DNA from: Hydrogenophaga sp.
GTDB taxonomy: Bacteria > Pseudomonadota > Gammaproteobacteria > Burkholderiales > Burkholderiaceae_C
Assembly (NCBI GenBank): GCA_030696525.1
Contig: JAUYSB010000011.1
Span: 1-44,775 of the forward strand
Direction: 5' to 3'
Length of the DNA: 44,775 nucleotides
Position 1 is the stretch's first letter, and each line of letters opens with the position of its first letter. Shown piece after piece: positions 20,043 to 31,180 of the stretch. Made by a program: the position numbers and the translations under genes. The notes under the pieces are model-generated. The model was not told the DNA's origin. It made no database searches and worked only from the letters and a program-made list of their open reading frames with translations.

Positions 20043-20798
20043 TCACTGCGTCACCGCGCGCACCGGCAAAAACTGCAGCAGCGTGCCGCCGAGCAGGTTC
20101 TGCACATAGCTCACCACCGCGCGGCGGTATTTCTCAGCCGACACGGCGGCCAGCAGGTCCAGCCGGGCCACGACCTTGCCAAACTCGCGCTCGAAGCTCA
20201 GGTTGCGCCCCTGCGCACCGATTTCATCGGCCAGCAGCAGTGGCTGGCCACCGGCATCGCGGCGCTGGGCCAGCATCCACACGGCAATCTCCACGTTGCG
20301 CGCGGCGTTGTGCAGGCTCTGGGCGTCCAGCCCGTCGATCAGGTAGAACTCGGTTTTGCCGCCGTGGGCCACGATCAGCATGTCGGCCATGGCGGCGATG
20401 AAGGCGGCCACGCGGTCGGCCGCAAATTCGGGTGACAAGGCCAGCGCCAGGGCCGCCACATCGCGCCGGCCTTGCAGGGTGGGCCACATCTGGCGCTGAT
20501 CGACCGCCACACGCAGGCGCTCCAGCGCCTCCTCGCGGCTGGCCGCCCCGCCCTTGCGCCATTCGCGCGGGTTGCGGCGGTAGAGCTTGTCGGCCAGGCT
20601 CAGCAGGCTGTCGAGGTTGGCGCGCATGCCCAGCGTGGCCATGCGGTTGACGTCGGACTGGCCCAATTCGGCGGCGGTGGCGGGCGCCGCGGGCACCTCG
20701 CCTTTGGGCGCGGGCGTGGCGGCGCAGCCAACCAACACAAACAACAGCAACAACAAGCCTACCCACCACCACGTCGAATGGCGGCGGGCGGCAATCAC
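20043..20798 (-). CDS. Putative lipoprotein of unknown function
   Basis: A 251-residue protein from GTG 20798, which overlaps the folK stop (GTGA). It has a basic N-terminus, a hydrophobic stretch (about 10-23) and a lipobox LVGC with the lipidated Cys25, so it should be membrane anchored after processing. The rest is Ala/Arg/Leu-rich and mainly helical in appearance, including DVNRMATLGMRANLDSLLSLADKLYRRNPREWRKGG. No enzyme motif was recognised. It is co-transcribed with folK and pcnB. Confidence 0.78.
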   Translation of the reverse strand: MIAARRHSTWWWVGLLLLLFVLVGCAATPAPKGEVPAAPATAAELGQSDVNRMATLGMRANLDSLLSLADKLYRRNPREWRKGGAASREEALERLRVAVDQRQMWPTLQGRRDVAALALALSPEFAADRVAAFIAAMADMLIVAHGGKTEFYLIDGLDAQSLHNAARNVEIAVWMLAQRRDAGGQPLLLADEIGAQGRNLSFEREFGKVVARLDLLAAVSAEKYRRAVVSYVQNLLGGTLLQFLPVRAVTQ

Positions 20799-21262
20799 AG
20801 CGGCCTCGCGTCCTGTTCGGCCACGGCGGCCAAGGCCGCAGCGCTCACCCGGTCGGGCGCAATCTCGGCCAGCGGGCGCAGCACAAACGCCCGTTGCCAC
20901 ATGCGCGGGTGCGGCACGGTCAGCGTGGGGCTGGCGATGTGCTCATCGCCGTACAGCAGCAGGTCCAGGTCGAGTGTGCGCGGTGCGTTGAGGTAGGGGC
21001 GCTTGCGGCCAGCGGCCTGCTCCAGCGTGTGCAGGGCGGCCAGCAGGCTGTGGGCATCGAGTGCGGTGACAAGTTCGGCCACAGCGTTGAAAAAATCGGG
21101 TCCGCTGGCCTCCCACGGGGCACTGCGGTACAGGCCCGAGGCGCGCACCAGACGGGTCTGGGGCAAGGCATCCAGATCGGCGATCGCCTGACGCACGGTG
21201 GCGGGCGCATCGCCCAGGTTGGCGCCCAGGGCCACAAAGGCGGACACGGTCGCCGCCGTCAT
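20795..21262 (-). CDS. folK: 6-hydroxymethyl-dihydropterin pyrophosphokinase FolK
   Basis: Transfers pyrophosphate from ATP to 6-hydroxymethyl-7,8-dihydropterin in folate synthesis. The 155 residues have the HPPK hallmarks: FVALGANLGD at the start, SGLYRSAPWEASGPDFFNAV, the RPYLNAPRTLDLDLLLYG signature carrying the metal-binding aspartates, and VPHPRMWQRAFVLRPLAEIAP. It starts 3 bases after the pcnB stop; the pcnB-folK order is conserved in proteobacteria. Confidence 0.96.
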   Translation of the reverse strand: MTAATVSAFVALGANLGDAPATVRQAIADLDALPQTRLVRASGLYRSAPWEASGPDFFNAVAELVTALDAHSLLAALHTLEQAAGRKRPYLNAPRTLDLDLLLYGDEHIASPTLTVPHPRMWQRAFVLRPLAEIAPDRVSAAALAAVAEQDARPL

Positions 21263-21265
21263 GTG

Positions 21266-22894
21266 TCAGTCGCCGCCACCCTGCGGTGCAGGCGCGCAGC
21301 CGGCTTCGCCCCCCCCGGGCTTGCGGCGACGACGGCGGCGCTTGCGCGCGGGCGCGCCCTCGGCGGCGGCGTCCAGCGCCTGCACCGAGGCGTCGAATGC
21401 CTGGTCACCATCGGCGTCACCCTCGTTCTCCACCTCACGGAAACGCGGGTCTTGTTCGAGCGCTGGCGCGGCGGCCGGCACGCGGCGCACGCGGGTGGCC
21501 TTGGCGCCGCCCTTTTGTTTTTGCTGCTCCACACGCACGGCGTCCACCATGTCGCGGCGCACAGCATCGCTGGCGGTGCTGAAGGTTTCCCACCAGTGGG
21601 CCAGCTCCTCGTCCACCTCGCCGGTCTGGGCGCGCAGGCGCAGGAAGTCGAAACCGGCACGGAAGCGCGGCTGCTCCACCAGCGAAAACACCGAGGAACC
21701 GGTGCGTCGGTCGAAACGCGGCTGCATGGTCCAGATCTCGCGCATGTCGGTGCCCAGCTTGCCCCGGCCCGACACGTCGCCCACACGGGCGTTGAAGGCG
21801 TCGTCCACCGCGTCTTGCAGTGCCGCAAACGACTGTTCACCACCCGCCTGGCGCTTGTCCCAGCCGGCACGCACATCGGCCCACAACACGCAGGCCAGCA
21901 GGAAGCTGGGTGCGACGGGTTTGTTTTCGCCCACGCGGCGGTCGGTGTCCTGCAGGGCCAGTTTCACAAAGGGCTCGTCGGCGCGCTGCACCACCACGTC
22001 CAGCAGCGGGTAGATGCCGGTGGCCAGACCCGTGGCCTTGAGTTGCTCCACGCTGGCCAGCGCGTGGCCGGTCTGCAGCAGCTTGAGCATCTCGTCGAAG
22101 AGGCGGCTCTGCGGCACGTCGGCCAGCAGGCTGCGCGAGGACTGCAGCGGCTCGCGCGTCTTGGCGTCGAACTTGAAGCCCAGGGCGGAGAGCTTGGCGC
22201 CAAAGCGCACGGCGCGGATGATGCGCACCGGGTCTTCGCGGTAGCGGGTGGCGGGGTCGCCAATCATGCGCAGCACCCGTTTTGTGGCGTCGCGTATGCC
22301 GGGGGGGAAATCGACCACAACCTGCGTCTGCGGGTCGTAGTACATGGCGTTGATGCTGAAGTCACGGCGGGCGGCGTCGTGTTCGATCGGGCCCCACACG
22401 TTGTCGCGCAGCACACGGCCGCTGGCATCGACCGCGTGGGTCATGCCGGCCAGGGCGTTTTTGCTGGTGCGTTCGTTGCCGCTGACCTGCTCGGCGTCGG
22501 CGCTGTCGAGGTGGGCGCGGAAGGTCGAGACCTCGATCACCTCGCTCAGGCCCCGGTCTTGCCGGCCCCGACCAAACACCACGTGCACGATGCGAAAACG
22601 CCGGCCGATGATGAAGGCGCGGCGGAACAGGCCCTTGACCTGCTCGGGCGTGGCGTCGGTGGCCACGTCGAAGTCCTTGGGCTTGAGCCCCAGCAGCAGG
22701 TCGCGCACAGCGCCACCCACGATGTAGGCCTGGTAGCCGGCGCGCTGCAGGGTCTCCACCACGTCGAGCGCGCGCTGGTCCACCAGCGTGGGGTCGATGC
22801 CGTGGACCGACACCGGCACGTCTTCGCGTTTGCCAAAGCGGGACGCGGCGGGGCTGGTTTTGCCCAGCAGCTTGTCAAAAAATTTCTTGATCAT
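21266..22894 (-). CDS. pcnB: Poly(A) polymerase I PcnB
   Basis: Adds poly(A) tails that promote RNA decay. The 542-residue protein has the class II nucleotidyltransferase motif YIVGGAVRDLLLG followed by DFDVAT (Asp74, Asp76), then VHVVFGRG, the arginine-rich RDFSINAMYYDP and RYREDPVRIIRAVRF segments. The last 80 residues are low-complexity and very basic (RKRRRRRRKPGGG), the usual RNA-binding tail of PcnB rather than of a CCA-adding enzyme. At 542 residues it is longer than E. coli PcnB, mostly in this tail. The first 20 bases overlap the HAD gene upstream. Confidence 0.95.
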   Translation of the reverse strand: MIKKFFDKLLGKTSPAASRFGKREDVPVSVHGIDPTLVDQRALDVVETLQRAGYQAYIVGGAVRDLLLGLKPKDFDVATDATPEQVKGLFRRAFIIGRRFRIVHVVFGRGRQDRGLSEVIEVSTFRAHLDSADAEQVSGNERTSKNALAGMTHAVDASGRVLRDNVWGPIEHDAARRDFSINAMYYDPQTQVVVDFPPGIRDATKRVLRMIGDPATRYREDPVRIIRAVRFGAKLSALGFKFDAKTREPLQSSRSLLADVPQSRLFDEMLKLLQTGHALASVEQLKATGLATGIYPLLDVVVQRADEPFVKLALQDTDRRVGENKPVAPSFLLACVLWADVRAGWDKRQAGGEQSFAALQDAVDDAFNARVGDVSGRGKLGTDMREIWTMQPRFDRRTGSSVFSLVEQPRFRAGFDFLRLRAQTGEVDEELAHWWETFSTASDAVRRDMVDAVRVEQQKQKGGAKATRVRRVPAAAPALEQDPRFREVENEGDADGDQAFDASVQALDAAAEGAPARKRRRRRRKPGGGEAGCAPAPQGGGD

Positions 22895-23558
22895 GGAAGA
22901 GGTTCAGTATGCGCCAGCCGCGCTCGCGCGCAATGGCCAGCAGGCGCGCATCGGGGTTGGCGGCCACCGGCTCGTGCACGTGTTCGAGCATGGCCAGGTC
23001 GTTGATGGAGTCGCTGTAGAAGGTGCTGTGGCTCACGTCGCCCCAACCCAGGCCCTGTGTGGCCAGCCAGTCGGCGACGCGCACCACCTTGCCCTCGCGG
23101 AAGGACGGCGTGCCAAGGATTTCACCCGTGGGGTTGCCGGCCGCGTCGCGTTCCAGCTGGATCGCGATCAGCTCCTCAACACCAAAAGCACGGGCGATGG
23201 GGCGGGTGACAAACTCGTTGGTGGCGGTGACGATGAGCACCGTGTCGCCGGCGGCCTGGTGGTGGCGCACCAGCTGCAAGGCCTGCGGCTGCAGGTGGGG
23301 CAACACCATCTCGCGCATGAAGTCGGCGTGGGCGGCAGCGGCCCGCTCAGGCCCGAGTTCGCGTATGACTTCGGTGGCGAAGCGGATGTATTCGGCGATG
23401 TCCAGCGTGCCGGCCTTGTACTGGGCGTAGAAGGCGTCGTTGGCGCGGCCAAACGCCTCAGCGTCGCGCCACCCTTGTGCCACGGTGAATTGGCCCCAGG
23501 CGTGGTCCGAATCCAGCGGAATCAGCGTGTGGTCCAGGTCAAACAGCGCAAGTCTCAT
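22875..23558 (-). CDS. HAD-IB family phosphatase (SerB-like)
   Basis: Haloacid-dehalogenase superfamily hydrolase of 227 residues. Motif I is LALFDLDHTLIPLDSD with the nucleophile Asp8 and acid Asp10, motif II is in LIVTATNEF, and motif III/IV is FYSDSINDLAML. The helical cap between them and overall pattern match the HAD-IB subfamily, which contains phosphoserine phosphatases and histidinol-phosphatase-like enzymes; the substrate cannot be read from sequence. It overlaps hda by 4 bases and pcnB by 20 bases, a usual betaproteobacterial order. Confidence 0.9.
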   Translation of the reverse strand: MRLALFDLDHTLIPLDSDHAWGQFTVAQGWRDAEAFGRANDAFYAQYKAGTLDIAEYIRFATEVIRELGPERAAAAHADFMREMVLPHLQPQALQLVRHHQAAGDTVLIVTATNEFVTRPIARAFGVEELIAIQLERDAAGNPTGEILGTPSFREGKVVRVADWLATQGLGWGDVSHSTFYSDSINDLAMLEHVHEPVAANPDARLLAIARERGWRILNLFHDQEIF

Positions 23559-24241
23559 TCGTTTTCTAGCATGGCCTTGATCAGCGGGATGGTGATGGCG
23601 CGTTGGGTGCGCAGCGCGTAGGCGTCGAGTTCGTCGAGCAGGGCCATGAGGCTGCCCAGGTCGCGCGAGAAGCGGTTGAGCATGAAGTCCATGACCTCGT
23701 CACCGAGGAACACGCCCCGTTCGTCGGCGGCACGGCGCAACACGGCGCGTCGCTCGGCCTCGGCCAAGCCCTGCAATTGGAACACATGGCCCCAGCCCAG
23801 CCGGGTGCGCAGGTCCTCGCGCAGTTGCAGGTCGGCCGGCGGGCGGTCCGACGTGGCCAGCACCCAGCGCGCCTGGCCGGCGTGGGGCGTCTGGGCGTTG
23901 ACAAACCAGTTGAAGGCCGCCGCCTGCTGGGCCGCGGTGAACAGGTGGCAATCGTCCATCAGCACGGCGCCCCAGCGGTCGTCGAAGGCGGGCGGGTCGG
24001 CCATGGACGCGTCCAGCCAACCCACGGGTGTGCCCTGCCCCAGCAAGGCCAGACGCACGGCCTGCAGCAAGTGGGTCTTGCCGCAGCCCGGCGCGCCCCA
24101 CAGCAGGGTGGGCACGGGCGAACGCAATGGGTTGTGCGCCCACAGGCGCAGGTGCTCCAGCGCGGCCTCGTTGCCGTGAGAGGCAAAGTTGTCCAGCGAC
24201 GGCAGGGGCGCCAGGCCAATGTCCAGGGCGAGCTGTTTCAC
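23555..24241 (-). CDS. hda: DnaA regulatory inactivator Hda
   Basis: AAA+ protein related to DnaA that, bound to the DNA-loaded sliding clamp, stimulates hydrolysis of DnaA-bound ATP and so prevents re-initiation. The 228 residues open with KQLALDIGL, the clamp-binding motif (QLALDI at 3-8), then Walker [10 protein letters not shown] (49-57), Walker [10 protein letters not shown] and sensor regions ([10 protein letters not shown]). It lacks the DnaA DNA-binding domain, which separates Hda from DnaA. It overlaps both neighbours by 4 bases. Confidence 0.95.
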   Translation of the reverse strand: MKQLALDIGLAPLPSLDNFASHGNEAALEHLRLWAHNPLRSPVPTLLWGAPGCGKTHLLQAVRLALLGQGTPVGWLDASMADPPAFDDRWGAVLMDDCHLFTAAQQAAAFNWFVNAQTPHAGQARWVLATSDRPPADLQLREDLRTRLGWGHVFQLQGLAEAERRAVLRRAADERGVFLGDEVMDFMLNRFSRDLGSLMALLDELDAYALRTQRAITIPLIKAMLENE

Positions 24242-25305
24242 TTGGCGTCCCGGTAGAGATCGCTGTCCACGTACAGCGCCTGCAAGCGGCGCAAGGCCAC
24301 CAGCAGCACGGCACTGGCCGGCAAGGCGATCAACACGCCCACAAAACCCAGCAAGTGGCCAAAGGCCAGCAGCGCAAAAATCACCGCGATGGGGTGCAGG
24401 CCAATGCGTTCACCCAGCAGGCGCGGCGTGAGGTACATGCTCTCGCCCACTTGGCCAACGGCATACACCACGCCCACCAGGGCCACGGCGGTGAGGCTTT
24501 GGAATTGCAGCAACGCGGCCAGCAAGGCAAGCACCAGGCCCAGGCCAAACCCCAGGTAAGGCACAAACACCGCCAGGCCGGTGAACACGCCGATGGGCAG
24601 GGCCAGCTTCAGGCCACACAAAGCCAGCGCCACGGTGTAGAACACCGCGAGGATGCCCATGACCAGCAACTGCCCGCGCAGGTACTGGCCCAGCACGTCG
24701 TCGGTCTCGTCCAGAAAACGCTGGGTCGGCTCCAGCCAGCGCGGCGGCACCAGGGCCTTGACGCGCCCGACCATGCCGTCCCAATCGAGCAGCAGGTAGT
24801 AGGCCACGATGGGCATGAGGGTGAAGTTGCCGATGATGGCCAGCACCGCGCTGCCGCCAATGCGCAGCGAGGACAACAGGCCATCGATCAGCTCGCTTTC
24901 ATGGCCCGACACCAGACGGCGCAGCGTGTCGCGCACCAGGTTGACGTCGATCTGCAAATCCAGCCCGAAACGGGCGGCCAGCGGCGTCAGCCACTCGTTG
25001 AGGTGTTCGAGCAGCGCCGGCACCTGCTCGCGCAACAGCGGCAACTGTTTGCTGACCACCGGAACGATGAGCAGGGCCACGGCCACCATCACCAGCATGA
25101 GCACCGTGATGGCCAGCCCGGCGCCCAGCCAGCGCGGCACACGGCGCGCCGCCATGCGCTCCACCCAGGGGTGCAGGGCGTAGGCCAGCACGGCGGCCAG
25201 CACAAAAGGCATCAGCACGGGGGACAGGGCTGCGAGCAGCAACCAGGCCAGCAATCCCATGCCCAGCCAGGTGGCGGCACGAATCTGAGCGGGGGAAAAT
25301 TGCAT
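24238..25305 (-). CDS. AI-2E family transporter (PerM/TqsA-like permease)
   Basis: Polytopic inner-membrane protein of 355 residues with the usual layout of the AI-2E family: two pairs of N-terminal spans (14-45 and 61-84), a soluble stretch (about 90-150), then five or so spans with [18 protein letters not shown] and [20 protein letters not shown], the typical signature. Family members export autoinducer-2 or act in ion homeostasis; the substrate here is unknown. Its start at 25305 faces purM across a 108-base divergent promoter region, and its stop overlaps hda by 4 bases. Confidence 0.9.
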   Translation of the reverse strand: MQFSPAQIRAATWLGMGLLAWLLLAALSPVLMPFVLAAVLAYALHPWVERMAARRVPRWLGAGLAITVLMLVMVAVALLIVPVVSKQLPLLREQVPALLEHLNEWLTPLAARFGLDLQIDVNLVRDTLRRLVSGHESELIDGLLSSLRIGGSAVLAIIGNFTLMPIVAYYLLLDWDGMVGRVKALVPPRWLEPTQRFLDETDDVLGQYLRGQLLVMGILAVFYTVALALCGLKLALPIGVFTGLAVFVPYLGFGLGLVLALLAALLQFQSLTAVALVGVVYAVGQVGESMYLTPRLLGERIGLHPIAVIFALLAFGHLLGFVGVLIALPASAVLLVALRRLQALYVDSDLYRDAK

Positions 25306-25324
25306 GGTGTGAAACGGGGGACCG

Positions 25325-25343
25325 TAAAATCGGACAAATTTTA
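25325..25343. promoter_or_regulatory. Palindromic pair of divergent -10 boxes between purM and the AI-2E permease
   Basis: TAAAAT on the plus strand (25325-25330) and TAAAAT on the minus strand (25343-25338) face each other across 7 bases. Each is correctly oriented for the gene on its side: purM starts 84 bases downstream, the permease 33 bases downstream. Polymerases on the two promoters could not bind at once. Confidence 0.5.
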
Positions 25344-25413
25344 TCGGCCCTGGGTGACGCTGCCCGGTGTACCTGCCCTCACCCGCCCTTATTGCCACTT
25401 TCCTGGCCCCTCC

Positions 25414-26445
25414 ATGAGCAACACCCCCCTCTCCTACAAAGACGCTGGCGTGGACATCGACGCAGGCGACGCCCTGGTCGAACGCATCAAGCCCCTGGCC
25501 AAAAAAACCATGCGTGAAGGCGTGCTGGCCGGCATCGGTGGCTTTGGCGCCTTGTTTGAAGTGCCCAAGCGCTACAAAGAGCCTGTGCTGGTGAGCGGCA
25601 CCGACGGCGTGGGCACCAAGCTCAAGCTGGCCTTCGAGTGGAACAAACACGACACCGTGGGCATCGACCTGGTGGGCATGAGCGTCAACGACGTGCTGGT
25701 GCAGGGCGCCGAGCCGCTGTTTTTCCTCGACTACTTTGCCTGCGGCAAGCTCGACGTGGACACCGCCGCGGCGGTGGTCGGTGGCATCGCCAAAGGCTGC
25801 GAACTCAGCGGCTGCGCGCTGATTGGCGGCGAGACCGCCGAAATGCCCGGCATGTACCCCGCAGGCGAATACGACCTGGCCGGCTTTTGTGTGGGCGCGG
25901 TCGAAAAATCCAAGATCCTGAGCGGCAAGGACGTGAAACCCGGCGACGTGGTGCTGGGCCTGGCCTCGCACGGCGTGCACTCCAACGGCTTCTCGCTGGT
26001 GCGCAAATGCATCGAGCGCGCAGGCGCAAACCTGCCCGCCACGCTGGACGGCCAGCCCTTCCGCGACGCGGTGATGGCGCCCACGCGCCTGTATGTCAAG
26101 CCGGTGCTGGCCGCGCTGGCCGCCCACCCCATCAAGGCCCTGGCCCACATCACAGGCGGTGGCCTGCTGGAGAACATCCCGCGTGTGCTGCCCGAAGGCA
26201 TGGCCGCCCACCTGAAGAAGGGCAGCTGGCCCCAGACCGAGCTGTTTGCCTGGCTGCAACAAACCGCCGGCATCGACGACATCGAGATGAACCGCACCTT
26301 CAACAACGGCATCGGCATGGTGGTGGTGATCGAAGCCGTTGATGCCGCCGCCTGTGCCGCCACCCTGCGTGGCCTGGGCGAGACGGTGTTTGAAATCGGT
26401 CAGATCGCAGCGCGCGGCGAAGGCGCTGCCGTGGTCGTGGCCTGA
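25414..26445 (+). CDS. purM: Phosphoribosylformylglycinamidine cyclo-ligase PurM (AIR synthetase)
   Basis: Fifth step of purine synthesis, ATP-dependent closure of the imidazole ring. From the ATG at 25414 the protein has 343 residues with the family motifs [61 protein letters not shown] and [12 protein letters not shown]. The reading frame is open far upstream, but only as antisense to the permease gene. The 70-odd-base leader has no purine-riboswitch features. Confidence 0.97.
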   Translation: MSNTPLSYKDAGVDIDAGDALVERIKPLAKKTMREGVLAGIGGFGALFEVPKRYKEPVLVSGTDGVGTKLKLAFEWNKHDTVGIDLVGMSVNDVLVQGAEPLFFLDYFACGKLDVDTAAAVVGGIAKGCELSGCALIGGETAEMPGMYPAGEYDLAGFCVGAVEKSKILSGKDVKPGDVVLGLASHGVHSNGFSLVRKCIERAGANLPATLDGQPFRDAVMAPTRLYVKPVLAALAAHPIKALAHITGGGLLENIPRVLPEGMAAHLKKGSWPQTELFAWLQQTAGIDDIEMNRTFNNGIGMVVVIEAVDAAACAATLRGLGETVFEIGQIAARGEGAAVVVA

Positions 26446-26452
26446 CCGGCGC

Positions 26453-27100
26453 CTACAGCAACTGCTCGGACGCCAGCACCGCCACACCCGGCGCCGCAGC
26501 CAACGCGGCCTCCACCAGATGGTGCGCGATGCGTTCTGCCGGCACCAGCCGGTAGCGCTGGGGCAACAGCGGCGACAGCAAGCGCGTGGCCACAATGGCC
26601 AGGCTTTCGCCCCGTCGGTGCTCCGGTCGCTCGCCGCCGATCAGGCCGGGCCGCACAAAGGTGAGCGAGGGGTAGCCGGGGTTTTTCATGTCCCGCAACG
26701 ACTGCTCCAGCTCGCCTTTGACGCGCGAATAGAAGACCCGCGAATCGGGGTTGGCGCCCAGAGCGGAATTGAGCGCAAACGCCTGTGCGCCCTGGCGCAG
26801 CGCCAGCCGCGCCACCGCCAGCGGCATGTCGTAATCCACCGCCTCAAACGCAGCTTTTGAGCCGGCCTTGGCCATGGTGGTGCCCAGCGCGCACACCACG
26901 CCGTCCACCCGCCACCAGGGCGCCAGCGGCGGCAGATGGGCAAAGTCTTCGATGGGGTTGAGCAGCTTGGGGTGGGCGGGCAAGGCGCGGCGGGTGGGTG
27001 CCACCACCCGTTCGACGCGCTCGTCGGCCAGCGCCAGGCGCAGCGCGTGCGAGCCCACCAAACCCGTGGCGCCGGCAATCAGAAGCGTTTTGCCTGCCAA
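26453..27100 (-). CDS. NAD(P)H-binding atypical short-chain oxidoreductase
   Basis: A 215-residue Rossmann protein opening TLLIAGATGLVGSHALRLAL (GxxGxxG cofactor motif) and containing ALNSALGANPDSRVFYSRVKGELE, which carries the YxxxK-like pair, and SLTFVRPGLIGGERPEH. This is the Htatip2/NmrA-like atypical SDR group often annotated as nucleoside-diphosphate-sugar epimerase; the substrate is unknown. It lies 4 bases downstream of sirB1 and ends 7 bases from the convergent purM. Confidence 0.82.
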   Translation of the reverse strand: MAGKTLLIAGATGLVGSHALRLALADERVERVVAPTRRALPAHPKLLNPIEDFAHLPPLAPWWRVDGVVCALGTTMAKAGSKAAFEAVDYDMPLAVARLALRQGAQAFALNSALGANPDSRVFYSRVKGELEQSLRDMKNPGYPSLTFVRPGLIGGERPEHRRGESLAIVATRLLSPLLPQRYRLVPAERIAHHLVEAALAAAPGVAVLASEQLL

Positions 27101-27104
27101 GGGT

Positions 27105-27953
27105 TCAGCTCAATTCGCGCCGCAGCTCGCTCACACGCTGGCTCACGGCGTCGATGTCGAGTGCGTCGTCGGCGTGGGCCAGGTAGTGCTCCAGGTCACC
27201 CACGGCGCGCCGCAGCTCACCCTTTTCGGCCCAGGCCAGGCCACGGTCGCGGTACTCGGTGTGGGCTTCGGGCAGCAGCACGATGAGGCGGTCCAGCACC
27301 TGGATCAGGCGGGTCCAGTCCTCGTGGGTGGTGTGGATGTCCTTGAGGTTGCGCAGCATGCGCGCCAGGATGTCGCGCGGCGTGGCCGACTGCAGGTACA
27401 GGCCCACCGGCACGTCGAAGTCGTCCACCAGGCCGTTGCGGCGTTTGTAGGGCTCCAGCCGCTCGGCCAGGTCTTCGCGGCTGAGCGACTGGCCGGTGAA
27501 GGGGTCGATCACCACCTGGCCACGCGGCAGGTTGACCTTGACCATGAAGTGACCTGGGAAGTTGACACCCCGTGCCGACAGGCCCATGCCCTGCGCCAGC
27601 TCCAGCCACAACACGGCCAGGCTGATGGGGATGCCGCGCCGGGTGCGCAGCACCACATGCAGGTGGCTGTTGTCGGGGTCGTAGTAGTGGTTGACGTTGC
27701 CGCCAAAACCCAGGTCGCGGAAGAAGAACTGGTTGAGCGCGCGCAGGCGCTGCAGGGGCGGCGAGTCGGTGGGCAGGCGGCGCCGCAGGCGGGCCAGCAG
27801 CTGGTCCACGTCGCCCAGCACCTGCTGCACGTCGAGCTCGGGGTACTCGTCCTGGGCGATGGACACCGCCGCCTCCAGCAGGGGCAGCTGGTCGTCGTCG
27901 TTGACCAGCGCGGCGAAAAAGTCCAGCGGGGTGGGCAGGGCAAAGTCGAGCAT
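27105..27953 (-). CDS. SirB1 family protein (transglutaminase-like fold plus TPR)
   Basis: A 282-residue protein of the SirB1/YchA family. It has a transglutaminase-like core (about 85-160) with LRALNQFFFRDLGFGGNVNHYYDPDNSHLHVVLRTRRGIPISL beginning near residue 87 and FPGHFMVKV, followed by a helical TPR-like part (about 205-275; TEYRDRGLAWAEKGELRRAVGDLEHYL). The usual transglutaminase cysteine is not obvious, so catalysis is doubtful. It follows murJ by 6 bases. Family role is poorly defined. Confidence 0.85.
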   Translation of the reverse strand: MLDFALPTPLDFFAALVNDDDQLPLLEAAVSIAQDEYPELDVQQVLGDVDQLLARLRRRLPTDSPPLQRLRALNQFFFRDLGFGGNVNHYYDPDNSHLHVVLRTRRGIPISLAVLWLELAQGMGLSARGVNFPGHFMVKVNLPRGQVVIDPFTGQSLSREDLAERLEPYKRRNGLVDDFDVPVGLYLQSATPRDILARMLRNLKDIHTTHEDWTRLIQVLDRLIVLLPEAHTEYRDRGLAWAEKGELRRAVGDLEHYLAHADDALDIDAVSQRVSELRRELS

Positions 27954-27959
27954 TGCTTG

Positions 27960-29525
<1,566 letters not shown>

Positions 29526-29610
29526 GCCGGAAGTGTAGCGAGCGGCCTGGTGTGCCTTTGTATCCAGGCCCTCGCCAGCAGACTCACGGGCAGCTTCGTA
29601 AAATCAAGGG

Positions 29611-30465
29611 GTGAACGACATACTCAACGCCGACCTGCACTGCCACTCCGTCGTCTCCGACGGCACCCTGACGCCCGAGGAACTGGCCGCCCGCGCGCGC
29701 GCCAACGGCGTCGAGCTGTGGGCCCTGACCGACCACGACGAGGTGGGCGGCCAGCACCGGGCAGCGGCAGCGGCCAAGGCGGTGGGCATGAAGTACCTCA
29801 CCGGCACCGAAATTTCCGTCACCTTTGCCGACATCACGGTGCACATCGTGGGCCTGGGCTTTGACCCCGACCACCCGGCGCTGGTGCAAGGCCTCAAGCG
29901 CACGCGCGGCGGCCGCGAAGAACGTGCCCGCGAAATGGCCGATGGCCTGGCCAAGGTTGGTATCCAGGGCGCTTTTGAAGGCGCGTTGCAGTACGTGGGC
30001 AACCCCGACCTGATCTCGCGCACCCACTTTGCGCGCCACCTGGTGGAAAGCGGCGTGTGCCGCGACACCAACGAGGTGTTCCGCAAATTCCTCACCGAAG
30101 GCAAGCCGGGGTTTGTGCCACACCGCTGGGCGCAGCTGGGCGACGCGGTGCGCTGGATCACCGAGGCCGGCGGCATGGCCGTGATCGCCCACCCGGCCCG
30201 CTACGACCACAACCCCACCCGCGAGTTCGCGCTGTTCACCGAGTTCAAGGCCCATGGCGGGCGCGGCGTGGAGGTGGTGACAGGCAGCCACACGGCGGCC
30301 GAGTACGTGAAATACGCCGACATGGCCATCGAATTTGGCCTGGCCGCCTCACGCGGCAGCGACTTCCACAGCCCCGACGAAAGCCACTGCGACCTGGGCA
30401 AACTGCCCTACCTGGAAGGGCGGCTGACGCCGGTGTGGGATTTGCTGGCCGAGCGCATCCAGTGA
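29611..30465 (+). CDS. rnm: PHP-domain 5'-3' exoribonuclease / 3',5'-nucleotide bisphosphate phosphatase (Rnm/YciV family)
   Basis: Metal-dependent PHP phosphoesterase of 284 residues. E. coli Rnm (YciV, RNase AM) matures rRNA 5' ends and also hydrolyses pAp. The PHP motifs are complete: ADLHCHSVVSDG (His10, His12), LTDHDEVGG, GTEIS, IAHPARYD and GSDFHSPDE. The GTG start at 29611 is six bases after a TAAAAT box (29599-29604) and has no ribosome site. The next gene is yciO, the same neighbour as in E. coli. Confidence 0.92.
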   Translation: MNDILNADLHCHSVVSDGTLTPEELAARARANGVELWALTDHDEVGGQHRAAAAAKAVGMKYLTGTEISVTFADITVHIVGLGFDPDHPALVQGLKRTRGGREERAREMADGLAKVGIQGAFEGALQYVGNPDLISRTHFARHLVESGVCRDTNEVFRKFLTEGKPGFVPHRWAQLGDAVRWITEAGGMAVIAHPARYDHNPTREFALFTEFKAHGGRGVEVVTGSHTAAEYVKYADMAIEFGLAASRGSDFHSPDESHCDLGKLPYLEGRLTPVWDLLAERIQ

Positions 30466-30516
30466 CGCCCACGCGGTCGCCGCACCCCGGCGGCCCGTTT
30501 TTCGCTTCCACCTGCC

Positions 30517-31152
30517 ATGTCCCAACTGTTTGAAGTCCACCCCGAGAACCCGCAACCACGCCTGCTCAAACAGGCGGTGCAACTGCTGGCCAAGGGCGGC
30601 ATCCTGGCCGTGCCCACCGATTCGAGCTACGCACTGGTCTGCCACCTTGATGACAAGGCGGCCGCCGACCGCCTGCGCCGCATCCGCCAGGTGGACGACA
30701 AGCACCACCTCACGGTGCTCTGCCGCGACCTGAGCGAACTGTCCAACTACGCCAAGGTGGACAACAAGCAGTACCGCCTGCTCAAGCTGGGCACGCCCGG
30801 CCCCTACACCTTCATCCTCGACGCCGGCAAGGACATCCCGCGCCGCCTGAGCCACCCTTCGCGCAAGACCATTGGCCTGCGTGTGCCCGACCACCGTGTG
30901 CTGCTGGAGCTGCTGGAGCTGCATGGCGGCGCCCTGCTGGCCACCACGCTCATCCCGCCCGGCGACACCGAGCCCATGAACGACGCCGAGGCGATACGCG
31001 AGCGTTTTCAGCACGACCTGGCCGCCGTCATCGACGCCGGCGCCTGCGCTCTGGCCCCGACCACGGTGGTGGACCTCACGCCCATGGGCACCGGTGGCGA
31101 GCCCGAGGTGATCCGTGTGGGCCAGGGGCCACTGGACGCCATCGGCCTGTGA
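30517..31152 (+). CDS. yciO: YciO family protein (Sua5/YciO/YrdC superfamily)
   Basis: A 211-residue protein of the YrdC-fold superfamily. The core KGGILAVPTDSSYALVCHL (nucleotide-binding), HHLTVLCRDLSELSNYAKVDN, PGPYTFILDAGKDIPRRL and KTIGLRVPDH match YciO closely rather than TsaC/Sua5. YciO can make threonylcarbamoyl-AMP weakly, but its physiological job is unsettled. It lies 51 bases after rnm, probably in one transcript. Confidence 0.9.
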   Translation: MSQLFEVHPENPQPRLLKQAVQLLAKGGILAVPTDSSYALVCHLDDKAAADRLRRIRQVDDKHHLTVLCRDLSELSNYAKVDNKQYRLLKLGTPGPYTFILDAGKDIPRRLSHPSRKTIGLRVPDHRVLLELLELHGGALLATTLIPPGDTEPMNDAEAIRERFQHDLAAVIDAGACALAPTTVVDLTPMGTGGEPEVIRVGQGPLDAIGL

Positions 31153-31180
31153 GCACGGTGGCCTCTGGGACAATAGCCGC

